From positions 65,679 to 129,678 of the forward strand of contig JBCCGR010000008.1 of assembly GCA_039029195.1 (NCBI GenBank): 64,000 bases of DNA, read 5' to 3'. Positions 51,693 to 59,644 of this stretch are shown here, in pieces. The DNA comes from JBCCGR01 sp039029195. Its GTDB lineage: Bacteria > Pseudomonadota > Alphaproteobacteria > Rhizobiales > Rhizobiaceae. Position 1 is the first letter of the stretch. Each line of letters opens with the position of its first letter. The position numbers and the translations under genes were made by a program. The notes under the pieces are model-generated. The model searched no databases. It worked only from the letters and a program-made list of their open reading frames with translations, and was not told the DNA's origin.

Positions 51693-52862
51693 TCATGGTG
51701 TTCCGACCTCGGGGGCATACACCTCGACAGGACTTGCGACGCCCTTCAACTGATGAAGCCCCGTGGAACGATAGTTCTTGCCGGAAAATTGTTGGAATTC
51801 AGTAGACACAAGAACCGGTTCATCAAGCGCGCCGCACAGACCTTCAATGCGTGAAACCTGATTGACAGCTGATCCGATAACCGTGAAATCGAGGCGCGAT
51901 TCTCCGCCAATGTTGCCATAGAAAACGTCGCCCACGTGGAGGCCGACCCCGAAGCGCAAGTCGTCCGGCCAATCCGGTGCGGCCACCGCATCGATTGCAG
52001 ACTGCCAGGCCAGCTCTGCGCATTTCACGGCATGTTTCTTATCCCCTCCAACCGGAAACACCGCCAAGACTGCATCGCCAATGAACTTGAGCACTTCGCC
52101 CTGGTTTTGCGAAACGACATCCGTGACCAGACCAAAATATTGATCGAGCCGCATGAGGAGCTCGGTCGGGGAGGTTCGGGACGCAAGCTCTGTGAAGCCT
52201 CTGAGATCGCTCATCCAGATCACGGCGGAGAGTGTTTCTCCATCGCCTCGTTTGATGTTACCGTCGAGAACACGCTGGCCAGCGCGGGTTCCCACATAGG
52301 TTTCCATCAACGTGGATGCGAGGCGGCGTTGGGAATAGAACTCAAGGACACAGGCAATTGCCTGTCGGCACGCCTCGAGCGTTTCAAGATCGTCAGGCGA
52401 AAAGCCTTCCGGCGCTTTTGTCTGGACCGTAAAGGCCTTGGTCGTCTGATCAGCAAATGGCAACGGCATGGCGAGGTAGTGCGTGAAGCCGTCTTTCTTC
52501 AGTTCCTCGCCGAGCGGATAAAGGTCCTCAGCACCCTCTGGGCGCAGGTCCCAGCTAAGCCCCTCTCCTTTGGTGTACAGGTTGTAGATCGGACTGTTTT
52601 TCAGTCTGGCAAGGCCATCTTCATCCCACTTCACCGAATTCGCCCGCACACCGGATTCCATATCCCAGATTGCGAACACGGACTGCGCAACGGGATGTAG
52701 CACTGGAGCACCGATGGTCCCTCGATCAACTGGCAAATTGCTTTCGCGCAAACGGTGCGCAAATGCCTCCAGAAAATAGCCGGCATCGGCATAGCTGCGA
52801 CCCTGACCCAACAGCCAATCTATGATTTCGCTTGTCTGGGTCTTAGCTGTTGCGTTGTTCAT
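51693..52862 (-). CDS. Class III adenylate/guanylate cyclase
   Basis: A 389-residue soluble protein. The N-terminal half (about 1-195) has a GAF-like sensory layout (VFAIWDMESGVRANSVKW) and a helical linker. The C-terminal catalytic domain (about 205-389) has both metal-binding Asp residues (WMSDLRGFTE and FIGDAVLAVFP), the Lys and Asp of base recognition (EVLKFIGD and LDFTVIGSA), and the transition-state pair NQVSRIE. All catalytic residues are in place, so it should make cAMP (or cGMP). No receptor neighbour is seen. The ligand of the N-terminal domain is unknown. Confidence 0.88.
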   Translation of the reverse strand: MNNATAKTQTSEIIDWLLGQGRSYADAGYFLEAFAHRLRESNLPVDRGTIGAPVLHPVAQSVFAIWDMESGVRANSVKWDEDGLARLKNSPIYNLYTKGEGLSWDLRPEGAEDLYPLGEELKKDGFTHYLAMPLPFADQTTKAFTVQTKAPEGFSPDDLETLEACRQAIACVLEFYSQRRLASTLMETYVGTRAGQRVLDGNIKRGDGETLSAVIWMSDLRGFTELASRTSPTELLMRLDQYFGLVTDVVSQNQGEVLKFIGDAVLAVFPVGGDKKHAVKCAELAWQSAIDAVAAPDWPDDLRFGVGLHVGDVFYGNIGGESRLDFTVIGSAVNQVSRIEGLCGALDEPVLVSTEFQQFSGKNYRSTGLHQLKGVASPVEVYAPEVGTP

Positions 52863-53006
52863 TTCGGCTTCAACTCCGCAGGTTCTCTAACCGTCTGCCG
52901 ACAAAGATACACACTGTTCATTGGCTGGCCATCGCGTTCAAAACCACTATGTGCAAACTGAACAAAGGCATCAATCTGGTCAAAATCTGTTCGAAGGAAT
53001 GACGTC

Positions 53007-53984
53007 ATGGGCGAATTGGTAAATGGCAAGTGGGAAGTACAGCCGCTTCTGACAACAGAAAAAGACGGCAAGTTTCGCCGCCGCGATGCCGGATTTCGAA
53101 ACTGGATAACACCGGACGGATCCGCGGGCCCATCTGGAACAGGCGGGTTCAAAGCCGAGGCAGGCCGCTACCACCTTTACATCTCCCATGCCTGCCCGTG
53201 GGCGCACAGGACGCTGATCTTTCGCCATCTCAAAGGTCTTGATGAGATGATCAGCCTTTCGGTGGTTGATCACTTTATGGGCGATGAGGGCTGGCACTTT
53301 TCTGAGCGGGAAGGCGCAATTCCTGACGCTGTGAATGGCGCTAGTCATATGTGGCAGATCTATGTGAAAGCGAAGTCCGATTTCAGCGGACGCGTGACTG
53401 TGCCGGTTCTTTGGGACAAGGAAACGGGGACCATCGTCTCCAACGAATCTTCCGAGATTATCCGCATGTTCAACAGCGCCTTTGACGGCGTAGGGGCAAG
53501 CGGGCCGGACTACTATCCTGAGGCGCAGCGATCAGAAATCGACACGATCAACGATCGCATCTATCACACGGTCAATAACGGGGTTTACAAATCCGGGTTC
53601 GCCAGATCGCAGTCCGCTTATGATGAAGCGGTGGGCGAACTGTTTGAAACGCTTGATATGCTGGAGGAGCGCCTCGGAGGCTCCCGCTATCTTGTCGGCA
53701 ACCAGATCACGGAAGCTGACTGGCGACTTTTCACGACACTGGTACGGTTTGATCCGGTCTATGTGGGCCATTTCAAGTGCAACATTCGCCGGATTGCGGA
53801 CTATCCGAACCTGTCAAACTACACTCGCGACCTTTTTCAAGTGCCCGGCGTGGCGGATCTGGTGAATCTTGATCACATCAAGAAGCATTATTACGGCAGC
53901 CACGAAACGGTAAATCCCACCCGCATCGTGCCCATGGGACCCGATATTGACTACATGGCAGCGCACGATCGCGACAGGTTTTAG
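53007..53984 (+). CDS. Glutathionyl-hydroquinone reductase-like GST
   Basis: A 325-residue protein of the YqjG/ECM4 group of the glutathione transferase superfamily. The active-site motif is SHACPWAHRTLIFRHLKG, with the catalytic Cys in CPWA; the N-terminal extension and VPVLWDKETGTIVSNESSEI are also typical. These enzymes reduce glutathionyl-hydroquinones. The C-terminal domain has DWRLFTTLVRFDPVYVGHFK and RIADYPNLSNYTRDLF. AAGGA lies 7 bases before ATG 53007. No neighbour of quinone metabolism is apparent. Confidence 0.9.
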   Translation: MGELVNGKWEVQPLLTTEKDGKFRRRDAGFRNWITPDGSAGPSGTGGFKAEAGRYHLYISHACPWAHRTLIFRHLKGLDEMISLSVVDHFMGDEGWHFSEREGAIPDAVNGASHMWQIYVKAKSDFSGRVTVPVLWDKETGTIVSNESSEIIRMFNSAFDGVGASGPDYYPEAQRSEIDTINDRIYHTVNNGVYKSGFARSQSAYDEAVGELFETLDMLEERLGGSRYLVGNQITEADWRLFTTLVRFDPVYVGHFKCNIRRIADYPNLSNYTRDLFQVPGVADLVNLDHIKKHYYGSHETVNPTRIVPMGPDIDYMAAHDRDRF

Positions 53985-54019
53985 GGACCGCTGGCGAGTA
54001 AAGCGCCCTCTTTTCTATA

Positions 54020-54099
54020 CGTCATTCCGGCCTTTACGACCGGAATCCAAACAATGCGCCTCAAATCTATGGATTCCGCCCCTAAAGGGCGGAATGACG
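54020..54099. repeat. 80-bp CGTCATTCCGG...GGAATGACG inverted element
   Basis: An imperfect inverted repeat with ends CGTCATTCCGG (54020-54030) and GGAATGACG (54091-54099); inner parts GGAATCC and GGATTCC are also complementary. The layout matches the short palindromic elements scattered through many alphaproteobacterial genomes. Only one copy is seen in this window. It lies in the gap after the glutathione transferase gene and may fold as a stem in RNA. Confidence 0.65.
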
Positions 54100-54132
54100 G
54101 CAAAGAGAATGAAGTCTCAATATGTAACTGCC

Positions 54133-54233
54133 AGAGCGCCTCACCGATTTGCGGATACACGTTTGCACTCCAAGCCTTTATCTTGAAGCGACCTTTGTTC
54201 TTGTGAAGACTCCGTCAAGCGGGGAACGGCTCT
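54133..54233. repeat. AGAGC...GCTCT dispersed repeat, copy 2
   Basis: A 101-bp element aligning along its full length with 24642-24743: same ends (AGAGCGCCTCACCG and GGAACGGCTCT) and shared CTCCAAGC, but with many single-base differences in between. The hairpin that is perfect in the first copy is degenerate here. It lies between the glutathione transferase and Nudix genes, which are convergent. Confidence 0.7.
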
Positions 54234-54240
54234 GTCGTGA

Positions 54241-54711
54241 CTACCAGAACGGATCCGGCTGGTTGTCCAACATGATTTCCGCAAGCCGACGTCTGGTGGC
54301 AGGCGTCGTTTCCTGAGGCAATGTGTCAACGGCAAAAAAGCCCGTCTCCGCGATCTCAAAATTGGGCTGCATTGGCGCTGTTTGCTCGATTGAACGGCAC
54401 ACAAACAAGGCAACGTGATCTCGTTTGCTCGCATGCAGGTTCTTGTACATGCCGAAAAACCTTGCAGGCCCGCTGAGCCTGATATTCCCTTCCTCGCTCA
54501 GTTCCTTCTCCATGGCCTGCCAGACGGTTTCTCCCCGTTCCACGCCGCCGCCAGGCAGATGCCAGCCAGGCACATAGGTGTGTCTGACAAGAAACACGCG
54601 ACCAGCCTCATCAAACGCGGCGGCCCGGGCGCCCAGCGTCATGGGTCGGGTAATCAACCAGCGCAGATGAAACAGTCGATTGAGGATCCGGGCTCTGATT
54701 GTTTTGGGCAT
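54241..54711 (-). CDS. Nudix hydrolase
   Basis: A 156-residue Nudix protein. The box reads GGGVERGETVWQAMEKELSE, then EGN, so the normal R-E pair is K-E and the rest of the metal site (E-x-S-E-E) is kept. It follows LVRHTYVPGWHLPGGG, a typical substrate-binding strand. Substrate unknown (often a nucleoside diphosphate derivative). Its end lies 8 bases from the dispersed repeat, and the start is divergent from the phosphoesterase gene. Confidence 0.82.
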   Translation of the reverse strand: MPKTIRARILNRLFHLRWLITRPMTLGARAAAFDEAGRVFLVRHTYVPGWHLPGGGVERGETVWQAMEKELSEEGNIRLSGPARFFGMYKNLHASKRDHVALFVCRSIEQTAPMQPNFEIAETGFFAVDTLPQETTPATRRRLAEIMLDNQPDPFW

Positions 54712-54820
54712 AAGCAGGGATCAATTCGAACGCAGGCGGAACGTGACCGGCAATCGCGACTTGACAGGTGGCGAGGTGTTTCGCAAGCCCTCACAACCTG
54801 CAATTTGATCGTTCCTTGCC

Positions 54821-55705
54821 ATGTTCCGTCTTGCCCATCTTTCTGACATTCATCTGGCTCCCTTGCCGAAAGTGGGTTGGAGCGACCTCCTGTCCAAACG
54901 ATTTACGGGCTATCTTAACTGGCAGCGCAGCCGTGCGTCTCAGCATTTGAGTAGCACGTTGGACCTGATTGTATCGCACATGCAATCACAGAACCCTGAT
55001 CATATTGCGGTCACCGGTGATCTCACCAATCTCAGCCTCGACAAAGAGTACGAACAGGCAGCCAGATGGCTCGAAACACTTGGCTCTGGCGAAGATGTTT
55101 CAGTTGTTCCCGGCAATCACGATGCTTATCTGCCGAACACATTGGAGCGAGGCCTTGCCGCATGGCAGCGTTATTGTCAGGGTGACGTTGACACCGGCAC
55201 GACATCACCGTTTCCTTATGTGCGTCGGCACGCATTTGTATCTCTCATCGGGCTGAACACAGGTGTTCCAAAGCCACCTTTCATGGCGACCGGGACGCTG
55301 GGAGACGCGCAACTTGATACATTCAGCCGGGTGCTCGAATCCGAGAAGGGGCGATTTCGCATCGTCATGATCCACCATGCCCCATTCGAAAACGCCACTG
55401 GTGCGGGATCCCGGCTGACGGACGACATCGCTTTTCGCGATGTCGTAAATCAGTGTGGCGCAGAGCTCATTCTGCACGGGCACACCCATTTGATCTCGAG
55501 CGCCGAAATATCGGGAACACCGGTGATTGGCGTCCCTTCAGCGTCTCAGGCGCCCGGACATCGCAGACCTGCGGCGCGCTACAATCTGTTTTCAGTTCGC
55601 GAGGCTGAGGGAGGCTGGACGTTCTCCCAGGAAGAATTCGGGATCAATGATGCGAATTCAGCCATCGAAAAACGGGCAGAACGGGAGTTCGGCGTTCGTC
55701 CTTAA
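54821..55705 (+). CDS. Calcineurin-type metallophosphoesterase
   Basis: A 294-residue two-metal phosphoesterase. The signature residues are FRLAHLSDIHLAPLP (Asp, His), DHIAVTGDLTNLSLD (Gly-Asp), VVPGNHDAYLP (Gly-Asn-His-Asp), MIHHAPFENA (His) and LILHGHTHLIS (Gly-His-x-His). All five blocks are in place. Possible substrates include cyclic nucleotides or phosphodiesters, but none can be assigned. No signal peptide, so cytoplasmic. It is convergent with the next gene, which overlaps its stop codon by 4 bases. Confidence 0.88.
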   Translation: MFRLAHLSDIHLAPLPKVGWSDLLSKRFTGYLNWQRSRASQHLSSTLDLIVSHMQSQNPDHIAVTGDLTNLSLDKEYEQAARWLETLGSGEDVSVVPGNHDAYLPNTLERGLAAWQRYCQGDVDTGTTSPFPYVRRHAFVSLIGLNTGVPKPPFMATGTLGDAQLDTFSRVLESEKGRFRIVMIHHAPFENATGAGSRLTDDIAFRDVVNQCGAELILHGHTHLISSAEISGTPVIGVPSASQAPGHRRPAARYNLFSVREAEGGWTFSQEEFGINDANSAIEKRAEREFGVRP

Positions 55706-56304
55706 TTCGCGCCGGGAACCTGAATGAAGGCATACCCAAGAATTGCAGCTATGCCGAACGCCAGTCCCAAAACGAACCAGAGAAATCGGCTGGGAGATCG
55801 CCTGGTTTCTACCTGTGGCGTCTCTTCCTTCGGTTGTTCTTCGGTTTTCACCTGAACCGGCGCTGCATCCCCTTCAATCTGGCGTTCGCGCTCCAACATG
55901 ACCTCGGCCACATAGTGGCTGACATGTTCAGCCATCTGATCACGATCACCGGTTTCAGCAATCACCTTGCGGCCAATGCGTGTGTCTCTCAAAAGGCGAT
56001 AAGTGCGCTTGTCAGGCCCCATTGAGACGTGGGAAACCATGTCGATCCAAAGGCGCGGTGTTTCGCCATTGGAAATTGAAAACTCAAACCGGTCCTGGTC
56101 TGCCGGGATTTCGGAAATGAAATCTTCCAGCGCTTCACCGAGCAGTTGAATTCGCGCCAATTGCGCTTCCTTCATGTCCACAACGACGTCGTCGCGGTCC
56201 GCCTGTCGATCACGTACAGTCTTGATGGCATTTTTCAGGGTCAGAACCTTGGCGCCTGTTTCGGCGGTGGGCTCCTCGGGGTCCAAACTCGCTTTTTCGC
56301 TCAT
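55702..56304 (-). CDS. Membrane-anchored protein, unknown
   Basis: A 200-residue protein. The N-terminal soluble part is charged and helical (VRDRQADRDDVVVDMKEAQL and DFISEIPADQDRFEF), with a beta stretch (LWIDMVSHVSMGPDKRTYRL). A Pro/Glu-rich linker (QVKTEEQPKEETPQVE) leads to one C-terminal transmembrane segment (about 177-196, FLWFVLGLAFGIAAILGYAF). I recognise no named family. The ATG 56304 (MSEKASLDPEE) is preferred; a longer frame extends upstream to 56499 into the divergent YbaK-type gene. It is a tail-anchored topology, cytoplasmic side in. Confidence 0.68.
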   Translation of the reverse strand: MSEKASLDPEEPTAETGAKVLTLKNAIKTVRDRQADRDDVVVDMKEAQLARIQLLGEALEDFISEIPADQDRFEFSISNGETPRLWIDMVSHVSMGPDKRTYRLLRDTRIGRKVIAETGDRDQMAEHVSHYVAEVMLERERQIEGDAAPVQVKTEEQPKEETPQVETRRSPSRFLWFVLGLAFGIAAILGYAFIQVPGAN

Positions 56305-56348
56305 AATCAAACCAATCTCTTTAACGCCACCCCACTTGTGTTTAACAA

Positions 56349-56882
56349 ATGGTGATTGAATTTGCACGCCGACAATCGCATCTGGATACTGAACCTGTGA
56401 CCAACGACACTGAATTGCCCCCTGCTTGCAAACGGGTTCAAGACGCCGCAAGCGAACTGGGGCTCGAAATTGATGTCGTGGTCCACGCGCAGAGTTCAAG
56501 GACGGCTGAGGAAGCTGCCGAAGCCTGTGGATGCATTGTTGGAGAAATCATCAAGTCACTGGTTTTTCAGAACAAAGATGATGAAACGCCCATTCTCCTC
56601 CTGGTCTCGGGTAAAAACCGCGTCCACGAAAAGAGAGTCGGTCGATTGATCGGATGCAGGCTGACAAGACCGGATGCAAACTATGTGCGTTCGGTCACTG
56701 GATTCGCGATCGGAGGCATTCCACCGCTCGGGCACGCCCAGCGGATCGCGGTCTATATGGATGAGGATTTGCTTGGCTATGAACGGGTGTTTGCCGCCGC
56801 CGGAACCCCAACCTCCGTTTTTCCGGTTTCCCCGAAAGAGTTGATGCAGGTGACGGGTGCACAGGCAATTTGCGTGACTTAG
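56349..56882 (+). CDS. YbaK/EbsC-type aminoacyl-tRNA deacylase
   Basis: A 177-residue protein of the YbaK superfamily (editing-domain fold). Typical pieces: IDVVVHAQSSRTAEEAAEAC, IVGEIIKSLVFQNKDDETPI, the KNRVHEKRVGRLIGCRLTRP region, and the C-terminal TGFAIGGIPPLGHAQRIAVY with GIPPLGH, the signature loop of the family. Such proteins clear misacylated tRNAs, for example Cys-tRNA(Pro). The start is uncertain: ATG 56349 or GTG 56397, neither with a clear ribosome site. Overlaps the convergent alpha/beta hydrolase gene by 4 bases. Confidence 0.86.
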   Translation: MVIEFARRQSHLDTEPVTNDTELPPACKRVQDAASELGLEIDVVVHAQSSRTAEEAAEACGCIVGEIIKSLVFQNKDDETPILLLVSGKNRVHEKRVGRLIGCRLTRPDANYVRSVTGFAIGGIPPLGHAQRIAVYMDEDLLGYERVFAAAGTPTSVFPVSPKELMQVTGAQAICVT

Positions 56883-57667
56883 AGACGACCTGCGATGATC
56901 GAAAACACGTCGTCAGTGATCTCCTCGGCCGGCATGTGACCAACGTTCGGGAACAAATGCGTTGTGAAACCCACCGGCAGGTTTTCCATTTGATGCGAGG
57001 GTATAATCTCGTCCAGCCCACCCCAGATCACATCAACCGGCACATTGAGCGCACCGATGTCCGCAAGCGGAAGTGTTCCCTGAACACCATCTTTGAACAC
57101 GATGCCCTTGATGTGCTGCAAGGCCTCCAAAACGCCGGGCGCGCTCAGACAACGCCACTGGTTTTCAATCACGTCGGGATCAAGCTCGTATCCGGGCGTG
57201 TAAAATCGCGGCAACAGTTCAGCGATATCGTCCGTGCTGGTTGCTGCAACGAAGCGCCCGAGAATGTCGAGGTTGATTTCGGGGCCGAAGCCACCGGGCG
57301 CCAGCAAGGTCGCCGAGGCAACGCGGTCCGGCGCGAACAGCGTGATCAGGGAAGAAACCGCGCCCCCCATAGAATGGCCCACCACGTGGAAGCGCTCATG
57401 ACCTAACCGGGTCATATTGGCGAGGATTGCACGTGCAGCAACCTTTGGCGGGCCGAATCCTGGATAGTCCGTCGCTGCGCCATGGCCGGGCAACTCGATG
57501 GCAATTGCTTTAGTGCGCTCGGCGAGCCGCTCCTGGAGCGCGTGCCAACTCTGCATGGTGCCACCAAACCCATGAACCAACAGAATGGGAAGGGAGCCCT
57601 TTTGGCTCTCTCCCTTGATGATGGTACGAAGCGGAGGGTGGTCGCTGGGCGGCTGACCAGACATCAA
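56879..57667 (-). CDS. Alpha/beta hydrolase
   Basis: A 262-residue alpha/beta-fold hydrolase. The oxyanion HG motif is ILLVHGFGGTMQSWHAL, the nucleophile elbow is VGHSMGGAVSS with the catalytic Ser, the Asp is in VPVDVIWGGLDEIIP, and the catalytic His is in LFPNVGHMPAEEI. The shape resembles the acetoin dehydrogenase E2-like or dienelactone hydrolase-like esterase group. Substrate unknown. Its start (57664/57667) overlaps the leuA stop by 4 bases, so it is probably translated with leuA, but with no known link to leucine synthesis. Confidence 0.87.
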   Translation of the reverse strand: MMSGQPPSDHPPLRTIIKGESQKGSLPILLVHGFGGTMQSWHALQERLAERTKAIAIELPGHGAATDYPGFGPPKVAARAILANMTRLGHERFHVVGHSMGGAVSSLITLFAPDRVASATLLAPGGFGPEINLDILGRFVAATSTDDIAELLPRFYTPGYELDPDVIENQWRCLSAPGVLEALQHIKGIVFKDGVQGTLPLADIGALNVPVDVIWGGLDEIIPSHQMENLPVGFTTHLFPNVGHMPAEEITDDVFSIIAGRL

Positions 57668-59340
57668 TGGTTGCCCGCACTGATGCGGTTGACTGCCGAG
57701 ACGATGGCTTTCAGCGACGCTGTCACGATGTTGGAATCAATCCCCACACCAAACAGTCGACCGCCGTCATGCTCGATCTCCATGTAGCAGATGGCCGACG
57801 CATCGGAGCCGTGCTGCATGGAATGTTCAGAATAGTCGGCGACGGAGAATGTCAGGCCCGTGTGCTTGCTGAGTGCATCCACAAAACCATCTATTGGGCC
57901 TGTTCCACCACCGGAAATGGTGATCGTCTCTCCCGCTTCCACAATCTGGGCTTCGACAATCCGCCGACCCTGACTTTCAGTGTCGGGATAGGTGGAATGG
58001 TCAACAAAGGTGAACCGTCCGTCTGCCTGATTGACGTAGAGATCGAGAAAACGCTGATAGATCTGCGATGAGGGTAGCTCACGCTCCTCTTCATCGGTAA
58101 TGCGTTGGACTTCGTCACGCATCTCGATCTGCAGCCCACGCGGCAATTTTAGCCCGTAGTCGGCCTCCATCACATAGGCAACACCGCCCTTCCCGGACTG
58201 GGAATTGATGCGGATGATCGCCTCATAGGAGCGCCCAACATCCTCCGGATCAATCGGCAGATAAGGCACTTCCCAGATATCGGTGTTGGATTTCTCCAGC
58301 GCCTTCATGCCTTTGTTGATCGCATCCTGATGGGAACCGCTGAATGCGGTGTAGACCAGTTCGCCCACATAAGGGTGGCGTTCGGGGATGCGCAACTGAT
58401 TGCAGTATTCGTAGACATCCTTGATGCGGGTGATGTCGGACACATCCAGCTTGGGGTCTACCCCTTGCGTGAACATGTTGAGCGCGAGTGTCACCACATC
58501 CACATTGCCCGTGCGTTCGCCGTTGCCGAACAAGGTTCCTTCCACACGATCCGCACCCGCCATCAGAGCCAACTCGGTTGCAGCAATGCCGGTTCCACGG
58601 TCATTGTGAGGATGCAGGGAGAGAATGATGCTGTCGCGATTATCAAGATTGCGATGCATCCATTCAATCTGGTCGGCATGAATGTTGGGGGTCGCCATCT
58701 CAACCGTTGCCGGCAGGTTGAAGATGATCGGATCATCGGGTGTCGGTTTGATGATCTCGGCAACCGAGTTGCAGATTTCCAGCGCGAAATCGAGTTCCGT
58801 ACCGGTGAAGCTTTCCGGCGAATATTCAAACCGGTAGCCGCCGCCAGCATTTGCTGCCATGTCCGCGATCATTTTCGCAGCGTCTGTCGCGATCTGGCGA
58901 ATGCCGTCACGGCCCTTTTCGAAGACAACCCGGCGCTGCAGTTCGGACGTCGAATTGTAGAAGTGGACAATCGGCTGATTGGCCCCTTCCAGCGCCTCAA
59001 ACGTGCGGGCAATCAATTCTGGCCGGCACTGCACCAGCACCTGCAATGACACGTCATCAGGCACATTGCCCTCTTCAACGCACCAGCGGGCGAAGTCAAA
59101 ATCGGTCTGGGAGGCCGACGGAAACCCGATTTCGATTTCCTTGAAGCCCATGTCGAGCAGCAGCCCGAACATTCGCGCCTTGCGCTCATGACCCATGGGA
59201 TCGATGAGCGCCTGATTGCCGTCGCGAAGATCGACCGAACACCAGATTGGCGCCTCGGTTATCGTTTTCGTGGGCCAAGTGCGATCAGGCAAATCCAGCT
59301 GCGGATATGGCGTGTATTTTTTGACATTGTCGAGCATCAT
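57664..59340 (-). CDS. leuA: 2-Isopropylmalate synthase, long form
   Basis: A 558-residue enzyme for the first committed step of leucine synthesis (2-oxoisovalerate plus acetyl-CoA). Conserved parts: PIWCSVDLRDGNQAL, metal-site LSLHPHNDRGTG, EGTLFGNGERTGNVDVV, and a C-terminal allosteric domain from about 430 (FVDHSTYPDTESQGRRIVEA, GGGTGPIDGFVDAL) for leucine feedback inhibition. It is the long type found in yeast and many alphaproteobacteria. Starts at ATG 59340 or 59337, with AAGAGG about 12 bases upstream. Upstream there is a leader peptide with a Leu-codon run, so attenuation is very likely. Confidence 0.96.
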   Translation of the reverse strand: MMLDNVKKYTPYPQLDLPDRTWPTKTITEAPIWCSVDLRDGNQALIDPMGHERKARMFGLLLDMGFKEIEIGFPSASQTDFDFARWCVEEGNVPDDVSLQVLVQCRPELIARTFEALEGANQPIVHFYNSTSELQRRVVFEKGRDGIRQIATDAAKMIADMAANAGGGYRFEYSPESFTGTELDFALEICNSVAEIIKPTPDDPIIFNLPATVEMATPNIHADQIEWMHRNLDNRDSIILSLHPHNDRGTGIAATELALMAGADRVEGTLFGNGERTGNVDVVTLALNMFTQGVDPKLDVSDITRIKDVYEYCNQLRIPERHPYVGELVYTAFSGSHQDAINKGMKALEKSNTDIWEVPYLPIDPEDVGRSYEAIIRINSQSGKGGVAYVMEADYGLKLPRGLQIEMRDEVQRITDEEERELPSSQIYQRFLDLYVNQADGRFTFVDHSTYPDTESQGRRIVEAQIVEAGETITISGGGTGPIDGFVDALSKHTGLTFSVADYSEHSMQHGSDASAICYMEIEHDGGRLFGVGIDSNIVTASLKAIVSAVNRISAGNH

Positions 59341-59431
59341 CGTGCTGACATCCTCTTATTGTGCTGCCGGATGAGCCACTCGGGCACCAAAACCGGTCAA
59401 ACCTTTATGAACATTGAATTTTTATGAGATT

Positions 59432-59484
59432 GAGGAAGCATGGCTTTCGGTGAGAGCCTGTGCTCGATCACCGGAGGCTTCCTC
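59432..59484 (-). promoter_or_regulatory. Hairpin of the leuA attenuator
   Basis: Transcript-side hairpin: outer stem GAGGAAGC (59477-59484) with GCTTCCTC (59432-59439), inner stem CGGTGA with TCACCG (59468-59473/59448-59453) and GAGC with GCTC (62-65/54-57 of that block). It begins 3 bases after the leader-peptide stop codon, so a stalled ribosome would decide whether it forms. No T run follows, so it may pause RNA polymerase, act with Rho, or hide the leuA ribosome site. Confidence 0.6.
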
Positions 59485-59486
59485 GA

Positions 59487-59585
59487 TCAGCCCCGGCGAC
59501 CGCTGATAAGCAGTAGGAGCAGGCCGTAATTGTGCGCAGCGTCGCAAGCGCGCGGGATTTCGATTTTGAAGCTCTTAGCATTCAT
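59487..59585 (-). CDS. leuA leader peptide (32 codons)
   Basis: A short ORF, start ATG 59585 and stop TGA 59487, that contains five consecutive leucine codons (CTG CTC CTA CTG CTT) then an isoleucine codon (sequence GLLLLLISGRRG at the end). It uses four of the six Leu codons, fits a ribosome-stalling leader, and lies 146 bases before leuA. No Shine-Dalgarno is visible. The candidate promoter just upstream would start the RNA near the ATG, so the leader may be translated from a leaderless RNA, as described for trpL of Sinorhizobium. Confidence 0.8.
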   Translation of the reverse strand: MNAKSFKIEIPRACDAAHNYGLLLLLISGRRG

Positions 59586-59591
59586 AGGTCG

Positions 59592-59619
59592 TAGCTATCC
59601 GATGCTTGAAATTTGTCAA
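59592..59619 (-). promoter_or_regulatory. Candidate leuA promoter
   Basis: On the minus strand, TTGACA (59614-59619), a 16-base spacer, then TAGCTA (59592-59597). The -35 is a perfect sigma70 consensus and the -10 is weak. The predicted start point is at or next to the leader-peptide ATG (59585). It lies just downstream of the EamA gene end (59645). Confidence 0.55.
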
Positions 59620-59644
59620 GCAGTTCCTCGCGAGCGAGCCACCG

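Noticed and set aside
58330..59049. A 239-codon plus-strand open frame inside leuA
   Set aside because: Antisense to the LeuA catalytic domain, with no family resemblance and no ribosome site.
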